Shown here: one piece after another, positions 1-5,766 of the stretch
Layout: every line of letters begins with the position of its first letter
Numbering within the stretch: position 1 is the stretch's first letter
Assembly: GCA_947379975.1 (NCBI GenBank)
Contig: CANCPF010000042.1
Coordinates: 1-10,951, forward strand
Reading direction: 5' to 3'
DNA length: 10,951 nucleotides
DNA from: Methylophilaceae bacterium
GTDB lineage: Bacteria > Pseudomonadota > Gammaproteobacteria > Burkholderiales > Methylophilaceae
Notes under the pieces: generated by a model
The model's input: only the letters and a program-made list of their open reading frames with translations
What the model was told of the DNA's origin: nothing
Databases searched by the model: none
Position numbers and translations under genes: made by a program

Positions 1-299
1 GATTGAGATTTATAATCTGGCTGAGGGGTGCCATTTTGGCCAGGAGATCCGGGCATTCCTGGCATATTTGGAATACCAAAACGCTTAAAAAACTCCTGCA
101 ATTGCTCATCATCTGGCATGCCTGGAATAGCCATAGCAGCAGCCTCTGTGTGTACGTTTTGCGTCACACTGATATTGACTACTTCAGCGCCATGCTTCTC
201 AGCAAGCTCAGTAAAGTCAGGTAAGCTTTGCGCGTTTACATTTAAATTAAATCCAGAAATCAAGCCTAAAGTAACAATGGCAATCCAATTTTTCATCAT
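1..299 (-). CDS. mucD: DegP/MucD-family periplasmic serine protease, N-terminal part (cut by window edge)
   Basis: This is the beginning of a Do/DegP-like (HtrA) protease that would degrade or refold damaged proteins in the periplasm. The visible 99 residues start MMKNWIAIVTLGLISG, a short basic n-region and hydrophobic core typical of a signal peptide, with likely cleavage after VNA near residue 23. The mature start LPDFTELAEKHGAEVVNISV matches the N-terminus of DegP/DegQ/MucD proteins, followed by an FF-x-RF segment and a Gly/Pro-rich loop. The catalytic His/Asp/Ser and PDZ domains lie outside the window, so activity cannot be judged. The ATG directly follows the rseC stop (TAA then ATG) with a second ATG one codon on, so translation is probably coupled to rseC. 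Position as last gene after rseC mirrors mucD in the Pseudomonas algU-mucABCD cluster. The family call is fairly secure; mucD versus degQ naming is inferred from context. Confidence 0.8.
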   Translation of the reverse strand, partial: MMKNWIAIVTLGLISGFNLNVNAQSLPDFTELAEKHGAEVVNISVTQNVHTEAAAMAIPGMPDDEQLQEFFKRFGIPNMPGMPGSPGQNGTPQPDYKSQ

Positions 300-830
300 T
301 TATTGACCTCGTTTAGTTTGAAATTTTTTAACACTGACATCTAACGCGATTGCTTTTGTCCTCTCGACATTATTCTCATCGCTGATTGTTTCATCTGCAT
401 GACGTAATATGACAGCGTAACATTGGGTATTCAAGTGCCGACCTTTCTTATGCATCAAATGTCTTTTTACCCACAAAAAACCTGAGACTAAACCTAGAGC
501 CGCACTCAAAATAACTAAAAATTCGTTTTTAAGTAAGGTGTCTGCCAATACCGCGCCGATTAACATTGCCAATAATGGCACTATATAAAGTAAGAATACG
601 GAATTAAGCATGGTATATTCATCGACTCCCACCACTACGCTATCACCGACATTTGCATGAATAGGATTTTCAGCCTCAAATGCATGACTTTTATGACCGA
701 GCAATTTACCCCAAGTAGCGTTACCACAACCGCGTTTTTGGCCGCATAAACTACACGCGGTGCGACGCTCTATTTCAAGTGTGGCACGACTGTTAACGCA
801 ACTGGTAACAACGGCATATTCTTCTATCAT
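300..830 (-). CDS. rseC: RseC/MucC family integral membrane protein of the sigma-E operon
   Basis: This 176-residue inner-membrane protein belongs to the RseC/MucC family. Members sit in sigma-E operons; in E. coli RseC has a mild positive effect on sigma-E and is also tied to the Rsx/RseC system that keeps SoxR reduced. The N-terminus (MIEEYAVVTS) resembles E. coli RseC. The cytoplasmic N-terminal part contains the family cysteine cluster, C11 and then C26-x2-C29-x5-C35, a possible metal or redox site. Two membrane segments are visible at about residues 76-96 and 104-121, followed by a basic stretch (VKRHLMHKKG) and a charged tail. The gene lies 37 bases after rseB with no obvious ribosome binding site, and abuts the protease gene downstream. 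The tail is a little longer than in the E. coli protein. Exact biochemical function is unknown for the family. Confidence 0.88.
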   Translation of the reverse strand: MIEEYAVVTSCVNSRATLEIERRTACSLCGQKRGCGNATWGKLLGHKSHAFEAENPIHANVGDSVVVGVDEYTMLNSVFLLYIVPLLAMLIGAVLADTLLKNEFLVILSAALGLVSGFLWVKRHLMHKKGRHLNTQCYAVILRHADETISDENNVERTKAIALDVSVKKFQTKRGQ

Positions 831-867
831 GTCAATAAATTACTTTTAAAATCATTATTCTAATCAA

Positions 868-1863
868 TTATTTCTTAAAAACAACTGCATTTGCCACTTG
901 TGCCACTGTAGCCTCTGGTACTTCACCCACCACAGTAATTTGATAGCCATTACTCACGCTGGAGTAAAAGCTTGTACCGCCAACTAACTTACGGCCAGCT
1001 CTAGGTTTAATGCTTTTACTAAGTGGCTCTATGAATAAAGATACCGAAGCTAAACCATCGGAAAATATTAGATGCGTCACAGGTAGAGATTTGCCATGCA
1101 CCATGCGTATCATTTGATCAACTTTTTTGAAGCCGGCTGGTAGCCCTTTGAGCGACCAACCAACAGGCACGCCATTATCGGCAATAATGACCACTTCATC
1201 TTCCATTACATAGGTCTTCTTGCTATCAATCTTGGGCTGAAACCAGTCTAAATCAACAGTATCCATTAAGCCTAACTGATTAAATACAATGCTTTCAATA
1301 ATTTCATTACGACTATTAAGCATCACAGACTTTAATAACAAACCATATTGCGCGTCCACCCAAAAGCGATAACTGTACCTCAGCGAGTCTTTAGGTTCTA
1401 AAAATAACATTTGTGCTGCGCGTCCAGCCACACGGTCAGGATCACCTGCACGTAGTGAATAACTTTGTTTGATAAGATCCAAATTGGTTGGCAAAATAGC
1501 AGGAAACATATTTTGCCCATGTCGCTTTTCAATCACAACGTTTTCGTTTTTTGGATTAAATATGGTCAAATCACCACCTTGGCTAAACACTTCTCGCGGA
1601 GTGTTATCTAGCACCACGTTACGTGCAAATTCACCTTGGCCATTAAACATGTGTGTGATTTGTATTGGCTTAGATTGTGTGCCAGCCTGATAATAAAAAA
1701 TACCTTGATAACTCAGTGCATGAGCAGCTACTGCCGTTTTTTGCAACACTTGCCATAGATCATCATCCGCACTGGCTTGCGCATTGATACTGCTAAACAA
1801 TGTAAATAGCACGCCAGCAATAGCAAATAAGCCTGTCATCAATCGTTTTCTGATTAACACCAC
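868..1863 (-). CDS. rseB: RseB/MucB periplasmic sensor protein regulating sigma-E
   Basis: RseB (MucB) is a periplasmic protein that binds the periplasmic part of the anti-sigma factor RseA and shields it from proteolysis; in E. coli lipopolysaccharide intermediates displace it. The 331-residue product has a clear signal peptide: basic n-region (RKR at 5-7), hydrophobic core at about 10-24, and an AQA cleavage site near residue 30. The mature protein has the two usual parts, a lipoprotein-carrier-like N-terminal domain (roughly 32-205, with the YQGIFYYQ segment) and a smaller C-terminal domain (roughly 215-325). The start is a GTG at 1863, only two bases after the rseA stop, and another GTG follows directly; there is no clear Shine-Dalgarno sequence, so coupling to rseA is likely. 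An ATG at codon 9 is an alternative, but would drop the basic n-region of the signal peptide. Confidence 0.9.
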   Translation of the reverse strand: MVLIRKRLMTGLFAIAGVLFTLFSSINAQASADDDLWQVLQKTAVAAHALSYQGIFYYQAGTQSKPIQITHMFNGQGEFARNVVLDNTPREVFSQGGDLTIFNPKNENVVIEKRHGQNMFPAILPTNLDLIKQSYSLRAGDPDRVAGRAAQMLFLEPKDSLRYSYRFWVDAQYGLLLKSVMLNSRNEIIESIVFNQLGLMDTVDLDWFQPKIDSKKTYVMEDEVVIIADNGVPVGWSLKGLPAGFKKVDQMIRMVHGKSLPVTHLIFSDGLASVSLFIEPLSKSIKPRAGRKLVGGTSFYSSVSNGYQITVVGEVPEATVAQVANAVVFKK

Positions 1864-1865
1864 TA

Positions 1866-2363
1866 TTAATAACTCACGGTTTGAATGTAATAAGCGCTAG
1901 CAGAAGGTGCTGATGCTTGATGAGCATTAAGATATTCTGCAGGAATTCCTTCGTCTGCAGCAACATCTTTGCTAACGTCGGCTTGTGCCACTTCTCTAGC
2001 CACAAACTCGTCACCACTATGCGTCTGCTGATTTAACAACATAAAACCAACCACCATGACTGCAGCGAAGGAAGCCGCTATCGCCCATGAAGCTGGCAGT
2101 CTATTAGCATGCTTAACTTTTGAAATTTCACTGGCTAGTGCGGCATTCGGTGACAACACCGACGGTTCCATTTCAATTTTCTGCATTAAATTCTGTTTAA
2201 ACTGCTGACTTAGCACAGCGTTACCACGCATAGCATCACCAATTAAATGATACTGACTCCACGCCTGCGTCGCTTCCTTATTTTTCAACACTACGCTAAT
2301 TAAATGTGCAGCGTCTTCCAGTGCAATCTCATCATCAAGTAAGGCCGATATTTGTTCGTTCAT
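1866..2363 (-). CDS. rseA: RseA/MucA-type anti-sigma-E factor, single-pass membrane protein
   Basis: RseA holds the sigma-E factor inactive at the inner membrane; under envelope stress DegS- and RseP-type proteases cut it and free the sigma factor. The 165-residue protein has the expected layout. An N-terminal cytoplasmic sigma-binding domain (about 1-85) begins MNEQISALLDDEI and contains the family-like W-x-x-YHLIGDAMRG segment at about 35-47. One transmembrane helix follows at about 93-110 (WAIAASFAAVMVVG), then a short periplasmic region with an EYLNAHQ motif near 143-149, which resembles the conserved C-terminal end of proteobacterial RseA proteins. The gene starts at an ATG with a strong AGGAG site and lies 66 bases after rpoE. 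The intact membrane helix and periplasmic tail suggest normal stress control, unlike truncated mucA alleles of mucoid Pseudomonas. Confidence 0.88.
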   Translation of the reverse strand: MNEQISALLDDEIALEDAAHLISVVLKNKEATQAWSQYHLIGDAMRGNAVLSQQFKQNLMQKIEMEPSVLSPNAALASEISKVKHANRLPASWAIAASFAAVMVVGFMLLNQQTHSGDEFVAREVAQADVSKDVAADEGIPAEYLNAHQASAPSASAYYIQTVSY

Positions 2364-2369
2364 TGCTTG

Positions 2370-2374
2370 CTCCT
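2370..2374 (-). promoter_or_regulatory. Shine-Dalgarno sequence of rseA (AGGAG)
   Basis: AGGAG lies six bases before the rseA ATG. It is the strongest ribosome binding site in this operon, stronger than that of rpoE (AGGGA) and of rseB or rseC (none clear). Inference: it may help ensure that anti-sigma is made in good supply relative to the sigma factor. Confidence 0.7.
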
Positions 2375-2429
2375 AAATCTTATACTTTATTACTGTTATT
2401 GTTCATGACAACGCTTAATGTCGAGTGAA

Positions 2430-3188
2430 CTACCAGCGCTTGTTATCGTGGGTGTCTAGCAACGGTTTCAACTTAAGTGAAATAGTTTCACGCGCTCTAA
2501 AAATACGTGAACGCACCGTGCCTATAGGGCAGTTCATCATGGTGGCAATTTCTTCGTAACTAAAGCCTTCCAACTCACGTAGCGTAATAGCGGTGCGTAA
2601 CTCTTCAGGCAAACTAGCGACCGTATCATTCACCGTTTGTGCAATTTCTTTGGTCATCAAGGCTGTTTCTGGCGTTTCCATGGTGCGCAACTCGCCACCA
2701 CTATCGAAATTTTCAGCATCTTCAAGTTCAATATCAGTACTTACCGTTGGCCTACGACCTAAAGAAACTAGGTGGTTTTTTGCGGTATTGATGCCAATAC
2801 GATATAGCCATGTATAAAAAGCGCTATCGCCACGAAAATTAGGTAACGCACGATAAGCCTTAATAAAGGACTCTTGAACGACATCCTCTATTTCGGTTTG
2901 ATCACGAATCATGCGCGACAATAAACGTCCAAGTTTACGCTGGTACTTATCAACCAACATACCAAACGCGCGCTTGTCCCCTCGCTGCGCAAGAAGCACA
3001 AGCTCATGGTCGATCTCTCTATTGCTTGCTGCAGGAGTCTCGGCCACTCTGGTCAATGTCTCTGTAGGATTAATGTTAGTCTCATTTTTTTCACCGCTAT
3101 CTTTTTCACTAATCGAAGTATAACCTTGCGAACAAGGTTGCATAAAGCTTAATTGTGCAAGTTGCTGAATTTTTATGGTGTATATCAT
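2430..3188 (-). CDS. rpoE: RNA polymerase sigma-E (ECF) factor, with N-terminal extension
   Basis: This is the extracytoplasmic-function sigma factor RpoE/AlgU, which directs RNA polymerase to envelope-stress promoters. Region 2 spans about residues 61-145 and includes the hallmark DVVQESFIKAYRAL and FRGDSAFYTWLYRI segments, nearly identical to E. coli RpoE. Region 4 spans about 186-240 with the helix-turn-helix LEGFSYEEIATMM and GTVRSRIFRARE. Region 2 similarity starts only at about residue 58 (REIDHELVLLAQRGDKRAF), whereas E. coli RpoE has about six residues before that point, so the protein carries roughly 50-55 extra N-terminal residues. The ATG at 3188 is chosen because AGGGA lies six bases upstream. 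The ATG at codon 16 has no visible site, and the only later possibilities are a TTG and a GTG near codons 45-48. The gene heads the rseABC-mucD operon and is divergent from nadB. The start is less certain than the identity. Confidence 0.93.
   Translation of the reverse strand: MIYTIKIQQLAQLSFMQPCSQGYTSISEKDSGEKNETNINPTETLTRVAETPAASNREIDHELVLLAQRGDKRAFGMLVDKYQRKLGRLLSRMIRDQTEIEDVVQESFIKAYRALPNFRGDSAFYTWLYRIGINTAKNHLVSLGRRPTVSTDIELEDAENFDSGGELRTMETPETALMTKEIAQTVNDTVASLPEELRTAITLRELEGFSYEEIATMMNCPIGTVRSRIFRARETISLKLKPLLDTHDNKRW
3122..3139 (-). other. Perfect UUCG-loop hairpin inside the 5' end of rpoE
   Basis: On the mRNA strand AACCTTG, TTCG, CAAGGTT form a 7-bp perfect stem with a UUCG tetraloop, one base after the in-frame ATG at codon 16. 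It lies in the rpoE N-terminal extension, which has no counterpart in E. coli RpoE. The closing pair is G-C and not the especially stable C-G type. A regulatory role, for example slowing initiation or controlling translation of a shorter RpoE, is inference. Confidence 0.55.
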
Positions 3189-3194
3189 CGGGTT

Positions 3195-3199
3195 TCCCT
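3195..3199 (-). promoter_or_regulatory. Shine-Dalgarno sequence supporting the long rpoE start (AGGGA)
   Basis: AGGGA sits six bases before the ATG at 3188 and is the main reason for annotating the extended RpoE. A six-codon mini-ORF (ATG at 3205-3203, Met-Val-Arg-Glu-Thr-Arg, TGA) runs across this site, and its stop overlaps the rpoE start as ATGA. Confidence 0.55.
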
Positions 3200-3214
3200 A
3201 ACCATCGTTATCAA

Positions 3215-3246
3215 TTTACAATCTATTCATTTGAAACTTTTGTCAA
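3215..3246 (-). promoter_or_regulatory. Possible sigma-70 promoter of rpoE
   Basis: A perfect TTGACA (-35) lies at 3246-3241 on the minus strand. The -10 is not clear: TAGATT at 3225-3220 gives a 15-base spacer, and TGTAAA at 3220-3215 a 20-base spacer, neither ideal. If used, it would start transcription about 25 bases before the rpoE ATG and give basal expression alongside the sigma-E-type promoter further upstream. Confidence 0.35.
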
Positions 3247-3276
3247 CGCTGCTACATTTTTTCCTATTGCGTTTTA

Positions 3277-3306
3277 TCAAGACAGATATACACTCTTAAA
3301 AGTTCA
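3277..3306 (-). promoter_or_regulatory. Candidate sigma-E-dependent autoregulatory promoter of rpoE
   Basis: On the minus strand TGAACTT (3306-3300) is followed by a 16-base spacer and GTCTTGA (3283-3277), then TAAAAC. This closely resembles the sigma-E consensus, GGAACTT with a GTCTGA/TCAAA-like -10 about 16 bases on. From memory it also resembles the E. coli rpoH sigma-E promoter (GAACTT, then GTCTGATAAAAC). It would give a leader of roughly 80 bases before the rpoE ATG. sigma-E autoregulation of rpoE is well established in E. coli and Pseudomonas; use of this site here is inferred from sequence. Confidence 0.5.
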
Positions 3307-3356
3307 TTGCAAATACGCAACATAACCCCTTTCTCGAAAATGATCGTTTATTAAAT

Positions 3357-4994
3357 ATGCAGCAATTTGATGTTTTAATCATTGGTAGCGGTCTCGCTGG
3401 TCTATCTCTAGCATTACGCACCGCAACAGACAAAAAAGTATGTTTAGTCAGTAAGCGTAGTATTAATGATACTGCCAGCAATTGGGCGCAAGGCGGTATT
3501 GCCGCAGTATTAAATGATGAAGATTCTATTGAAGCACACATCCAAGACACATTAATTGCTGGTGGCGGATTATGCGATGCCGCTGTCACAAAGATGGTCG
3601 CGGAACAAGGTAAGCAAGCCGTAGAATGGCTGATTGAAAAAGGCGTAGGATTTACCCGCGAGCAAGATAACAGTGGTTATCATTTAACACGAGAAGGTGG
3701 CCACAGTCATAGGCGCATTATTCATGCAGCCGATGCCACGGGCCATGCGGTACAAATTACCTTATCGGAAAAAGTAAAACAACATCCCAATATCACTGTG
3801 ATGGAAAATCATATTGCGGTAGATTTAATTACTACGCGCAAATTCGGCAATAAAAAAATAGAATCTACCGATGACAATGCCTGCCTAGGTGCCTATGTAC
3901 TAGACAACAACACAGGCAACGTACTGACCATAGCCGCGCAAAATACTATTTTAGCCACTGGCGGCGCCGGTAAAGTTTATCTATACACTACTAATCCTGA
4001 TGTTAGCACTGGTGATGGCATTGCCATGGCCTGGCGTGCAGGCTGCCGTGTGGCCAACATGGAATTCATACAATTCCACCCAACCTGCTTATTCCATCCA
4101 CATGCAAAATCATTTTTAATCAGTGAAGCCGTGCGAGGCGAAGGCGGTTTATTAAAGCTAGCAGATGGCACGCGATTTATGCCTGAGCATGATGTTCGCG
4201 AGGAGCTTGCACCCAGAGATGTGGTCGCCCGCGCCATAGACTTTGAAATGAAGAAACGTGGTTTAGATTGCGTTTATTTAGATATTTCGCATCAACCTTT
4301 ATCATTTATAGAAGAGCACTTCCCTAATATCTATAAGCGATGCTTAGAATTAGGTATTGATATTAGCAAAACGCCGATTCCCGTAGTGCCGGCAGCACAC
4401 TACACTTGCGGAGGCGTAATGACCGATGACAAAGGTCGTACTGATATTAAGAATTTATATGCTATTGGCGAAACTGCCTGCACAGGCTTACATGGTGCTA
4501 ATCGTCTAGCCAGCAACTCATTGTTAGAATGCTTGGTGTTTGGCCAATCTGCCGCTAAAGATATATTGGAGCAAGCAAACAAGCCATCACCTCAACTACC
4601 TTCCTGGGACGAAAGTCGCGTCACTGATGCGGACGAAGAAGTGCTCATTACTCACACGTGGGATGAGCTACGCCGCTTTATGTGGAATTACGTAGGTATT
4701 GTACGCACCGACAAACGCCTTAGCCGCGCCCTGCATCGCATCCATATGTTGCGTGATGAAGTGTATGAGTTTTACAGCAACTTTAAAGTGAGCAACGACT
4801 TAATCGAGCTGCGTAATCTATTACAAGTCGCTGAATTAATTGTAGAAAGCGCTATTTCACGCAAAGAAAGTCGCGGTTTACACTACAGCAAAGACCACCC
4901 AAGTACTGAGCTGGAACCAATACCAACGGTACTGGAACCATCTAATTATTACAGCTTGCTAGATCGTGGAGATGGTGGTGGGAAACCACAGTAA
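3357..4994 (+). CDS. nadB: L-aspartate oxidase
   Basis: NadB oxidises L-aspartate to iminoaspartate with FAD, passing electrons to oxygen or fumarate; NadA then condenses the product to quinolinate for NAD synthesis. The 545-residue cytoplasmic protein has the FAD-binding GSGLAGLSLAL near residue 10 after the DVLIIG strand, SNWAQGGIAA at 41-50, REGGHSHRR at 112-120, FHPT at 240-243, and GLHGANRLASNSLLE at 377-391. All are signatures of the aspartate oxidase/succinate dehydrogenase flavoprotein family, and SNWAQGGIAA is specific enough to favour NadB over SdhA/FrdA. The C-terminal helical domain ends with ESRGLHYSKDHP. Length is normal (E. coli 540). No clear Shine-Dalgarno precedes the ATG, but the N-terminus fits the family exactly. 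It is divergent from rpoE, as in E. coli, and its stop overlaps the next ATG (TAATG). nadA and nadC are not in the window. Confidence 0.96.
   Translation: MQQFDVLIIGSGLAGLSLALRTATDKKVCLVSKRSINDTASNWAQGGIAAVLNDEDSIEAHIQDTLIAGGGLCDAAVTKMVAEQGKQAVEWLIEKGVGFTREQDNSGYHLTREGGHSHRRIIHAADATGHAVQITLSEKVKQHPNITVMENHIAVDLITTRKFGNKKIESTDDNACLGAYVLDNNTGNVLTIAAQNTILATGGAGKVYLYTTNPDVSTGDGIAMAWRAGCRVANMEFIQFHPTCLFHPHAKSFLISEAVRGEGGLLKLADGTRFMPEHDVREELAPRDVVARAIDFEMKKRGLDCVYLDISHQPLSFIEEHFPNIYKRCLELGIDISKTPIPVVPAAHYTCGGVMTDDKGRTDIKNLYAIGETACTGLHGANRLASNSLLECLVFGQSAAKDILEQANKPSPQLPSWDESRVTDADEEVLITHTWDELRRFMWNYVGIVRTDKRLSRALHRIHMLRDEVYEFYSNFKVSNDLIELRNLLQVAELIVESAISRKESRGLHYSKDHPSTELEPIPTVLEPSNYYSLLDRGDGGGKPQ
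4975..4989 (+). other. Small hairpin just before the nadB stop/nuclease start
   Basis: GTGGT (4975-4979), loop GGGAA, and ACCAC (4985-4989) form a perfect 5-bp hairpin inside the last codons of nadB. The G-rich stretch that would be the only Shine-Dalgarno-like sequence for the downstream nuclease gene is partly in the stem and loop. Ribosomes finishing nadB would open it, which would suit translational coupling; this is inference. Confidence 0.4.
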
Positions 4995-5521
4995 TGCAAG
5001 ACTTTCGGCTGGTATTTATTTGCATAGTTTTGTTATTTTCGCCGTTAAGTCATGCGAAAAATTCATTCAACACAAATCGCACTTATGCTACAAACAAGAC
5101 CTATACCGTCACCTATGTTTACGATGGCGATACGGTAAAATTACATACACTAGAGGCAAACGACTCAGCAGATGAATTTAAGCTACGCCTCACAGATATT
5201 GACGCGCCTGAACGTAGCCAAGCTTACGGGTTAAAAGCACGGCGCGCACTTATTCAGCTCTGCTACGGTAAAAACATCATTGCGACAGTCAAATTATCAG
5301 GCACCGATAAATACAATCGCGCATTAGGTAGATTGCGATGCAACGACATCGACGCCAGCTTATACCTAGCAGAGCGTGGATTAGCTTGGCATTACGCTCA
5401 ATACTCTAGCGATATTGAAATTTACCAAGCCGCCCAAAATGCCCGCCACTTAATGCTAGGGCTTTGGGCTGACGACAACCCAATACCACCTTGGGTTTGG
5501 CGACATCAGCATCAATATTAA
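4994..5521 (+). CDS. Secreted thermonuclease-family (staphylococcal nuclease-like) protein
   Basis: This 175-residue protein looks like an exported calcium-dependent nuclease of the SNase fold, which cleaves DNA and RNA. A signal peptide is visible: hydrophobic core at about 6-18 and SHA cleavage site near residue 21. The SNase domain covers about 37-155. By alignment from memory to staphylococcal nuclease, the active-site set is intact: D44-G-D46-T, R65, D70-A-P-E73 and R109 (in DKYNRALGRL) would match D21, R35, D40, E43 and R87. The segment ASLYLAERGLAWHYAQY and the closing W-A-D-D-N-P-I-P-P-W-x-W-R are also typical of the family. It starts at an ATG overlapping the nadB stop by one base (TAATG), so it is probably co-transcribed and coupled with nadB, although no metabolic link to NAD synthesis is obvious. 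Substrate and biological role (nutrient scavenging, DNA turnover) are unknown. Confidence 0.87.
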   Translation: MQDFRLVFICIVLLFSPLSHAKNSFNTNRTYATNKTYTVTYVYDGDTVKLHTLEANDSADEFKLRLTDIDAPERSQAYGLKARRALIQLCYGKNIIATVKLSGTDKYNRALGRLRCNDIDASLYLAERGLAWHYAQYSSDIEIYQAAQNARHLMLGLWADDNPIPPWVWRHQHQY

Positions 5522-5606
5522 AACTAGATTACAACTGGTCTAGCCAAATTCGCATCACTAATCAATATAAAAAAAATACAAAACTAGCTTTAATCATAAT
5601 CTTACG

Positions 5607-5612
5607 TATAAT
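5607..5612 (+). promoter_or_regulatory. Candidate -10 element for rhlE (TATAAT)
   Basis: A perfect TATAAT lies in an AT-rich stretch about 155 bases before the rhlE start. The -35 position (CTAGCT/TAGCTT at 16-17 bases) is poor, so the element may need an activator or may be chance. Confidence 0.35.
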
Positions 5613-5755
5613 GCACTTTCCCTATGCCAACCAATCAGCGTAGCGGTCTTTTCACATTAATCTTCCTGATGTTCAAATCACGTGAATGATTATTACTTTG
5701 CCTTCCTCGATTGGTGTTGCTTCATAAGTAATAGGTAGGCTTACATTTCCAAGCT

Positions 5756-5759
5756 GGAG
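5756..5759 (+). promoter_or_regulatory. Shine-Dalgarno sequence deciding the TTG start of rhlE (GGAG)
   Basis: GGAG ends seven bases before TTG at 5767. No in-frame ATG occurs before the conserved Q-motif of the helicase, so this site together with the TTG is the best-supported start. Confidence 0.6.
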
Positions 5760-5766
5760 CTTTACT

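Larger units (their letters stand above)
5522..5766 (+). other. Intergenic region carrying a probable long rhlE leader
   Basis: No credible gene is present in these 245 bases. There is no U-tract terminator after the nuclease gene; only a weak CTAGA/TCTAG inverted repeat stands at about 5524-5543. A promoter-like TATAAT stands at 5607-5612, which would leave a leader of nearly 150 bases. Within it ACCAATC (5630-5636) can pair with GATTGGT (5709-5715), enclosing smaller stems such as AATCA/TGATT around 5676-5691. A 21-codon ORF at 5624-5689 has no ribosome binding site. Long structured leaders are known for cold-shock RNA helicase genes such as E. coli csdA; whether this one regulates is untested. 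Confidence 0.4.

Noticed and set aside
28..306. A 92-codon plus-strand frame at the left edge
   Set aside because: Lies opposite the convincing mucD signal peptide and mature N-terminus on the minus strand.
3296..3589. A minus-strand frame of 97 codons upstream of rpoE and opposite the nadB start
   Set aside because: Opposes the strongly supported FAD-binding N-terminus of NadB; no start signal or domain.
5520..5590. Direct repeat of AAAACTAG about 60 bases apart after the nuclease gene
   Set aside because: Eight bases in AT-rich sequence is within chance; no flanking element or target-site structure.
5624..5689. A 21-codon ORF in the rhlE leader with a hydrophobic middle
   Set aside because: No Shine-Dalgarno sequence and only a few bases after the predicted transcript start; could be a leader peptide but nothing in the sequence supports translation.
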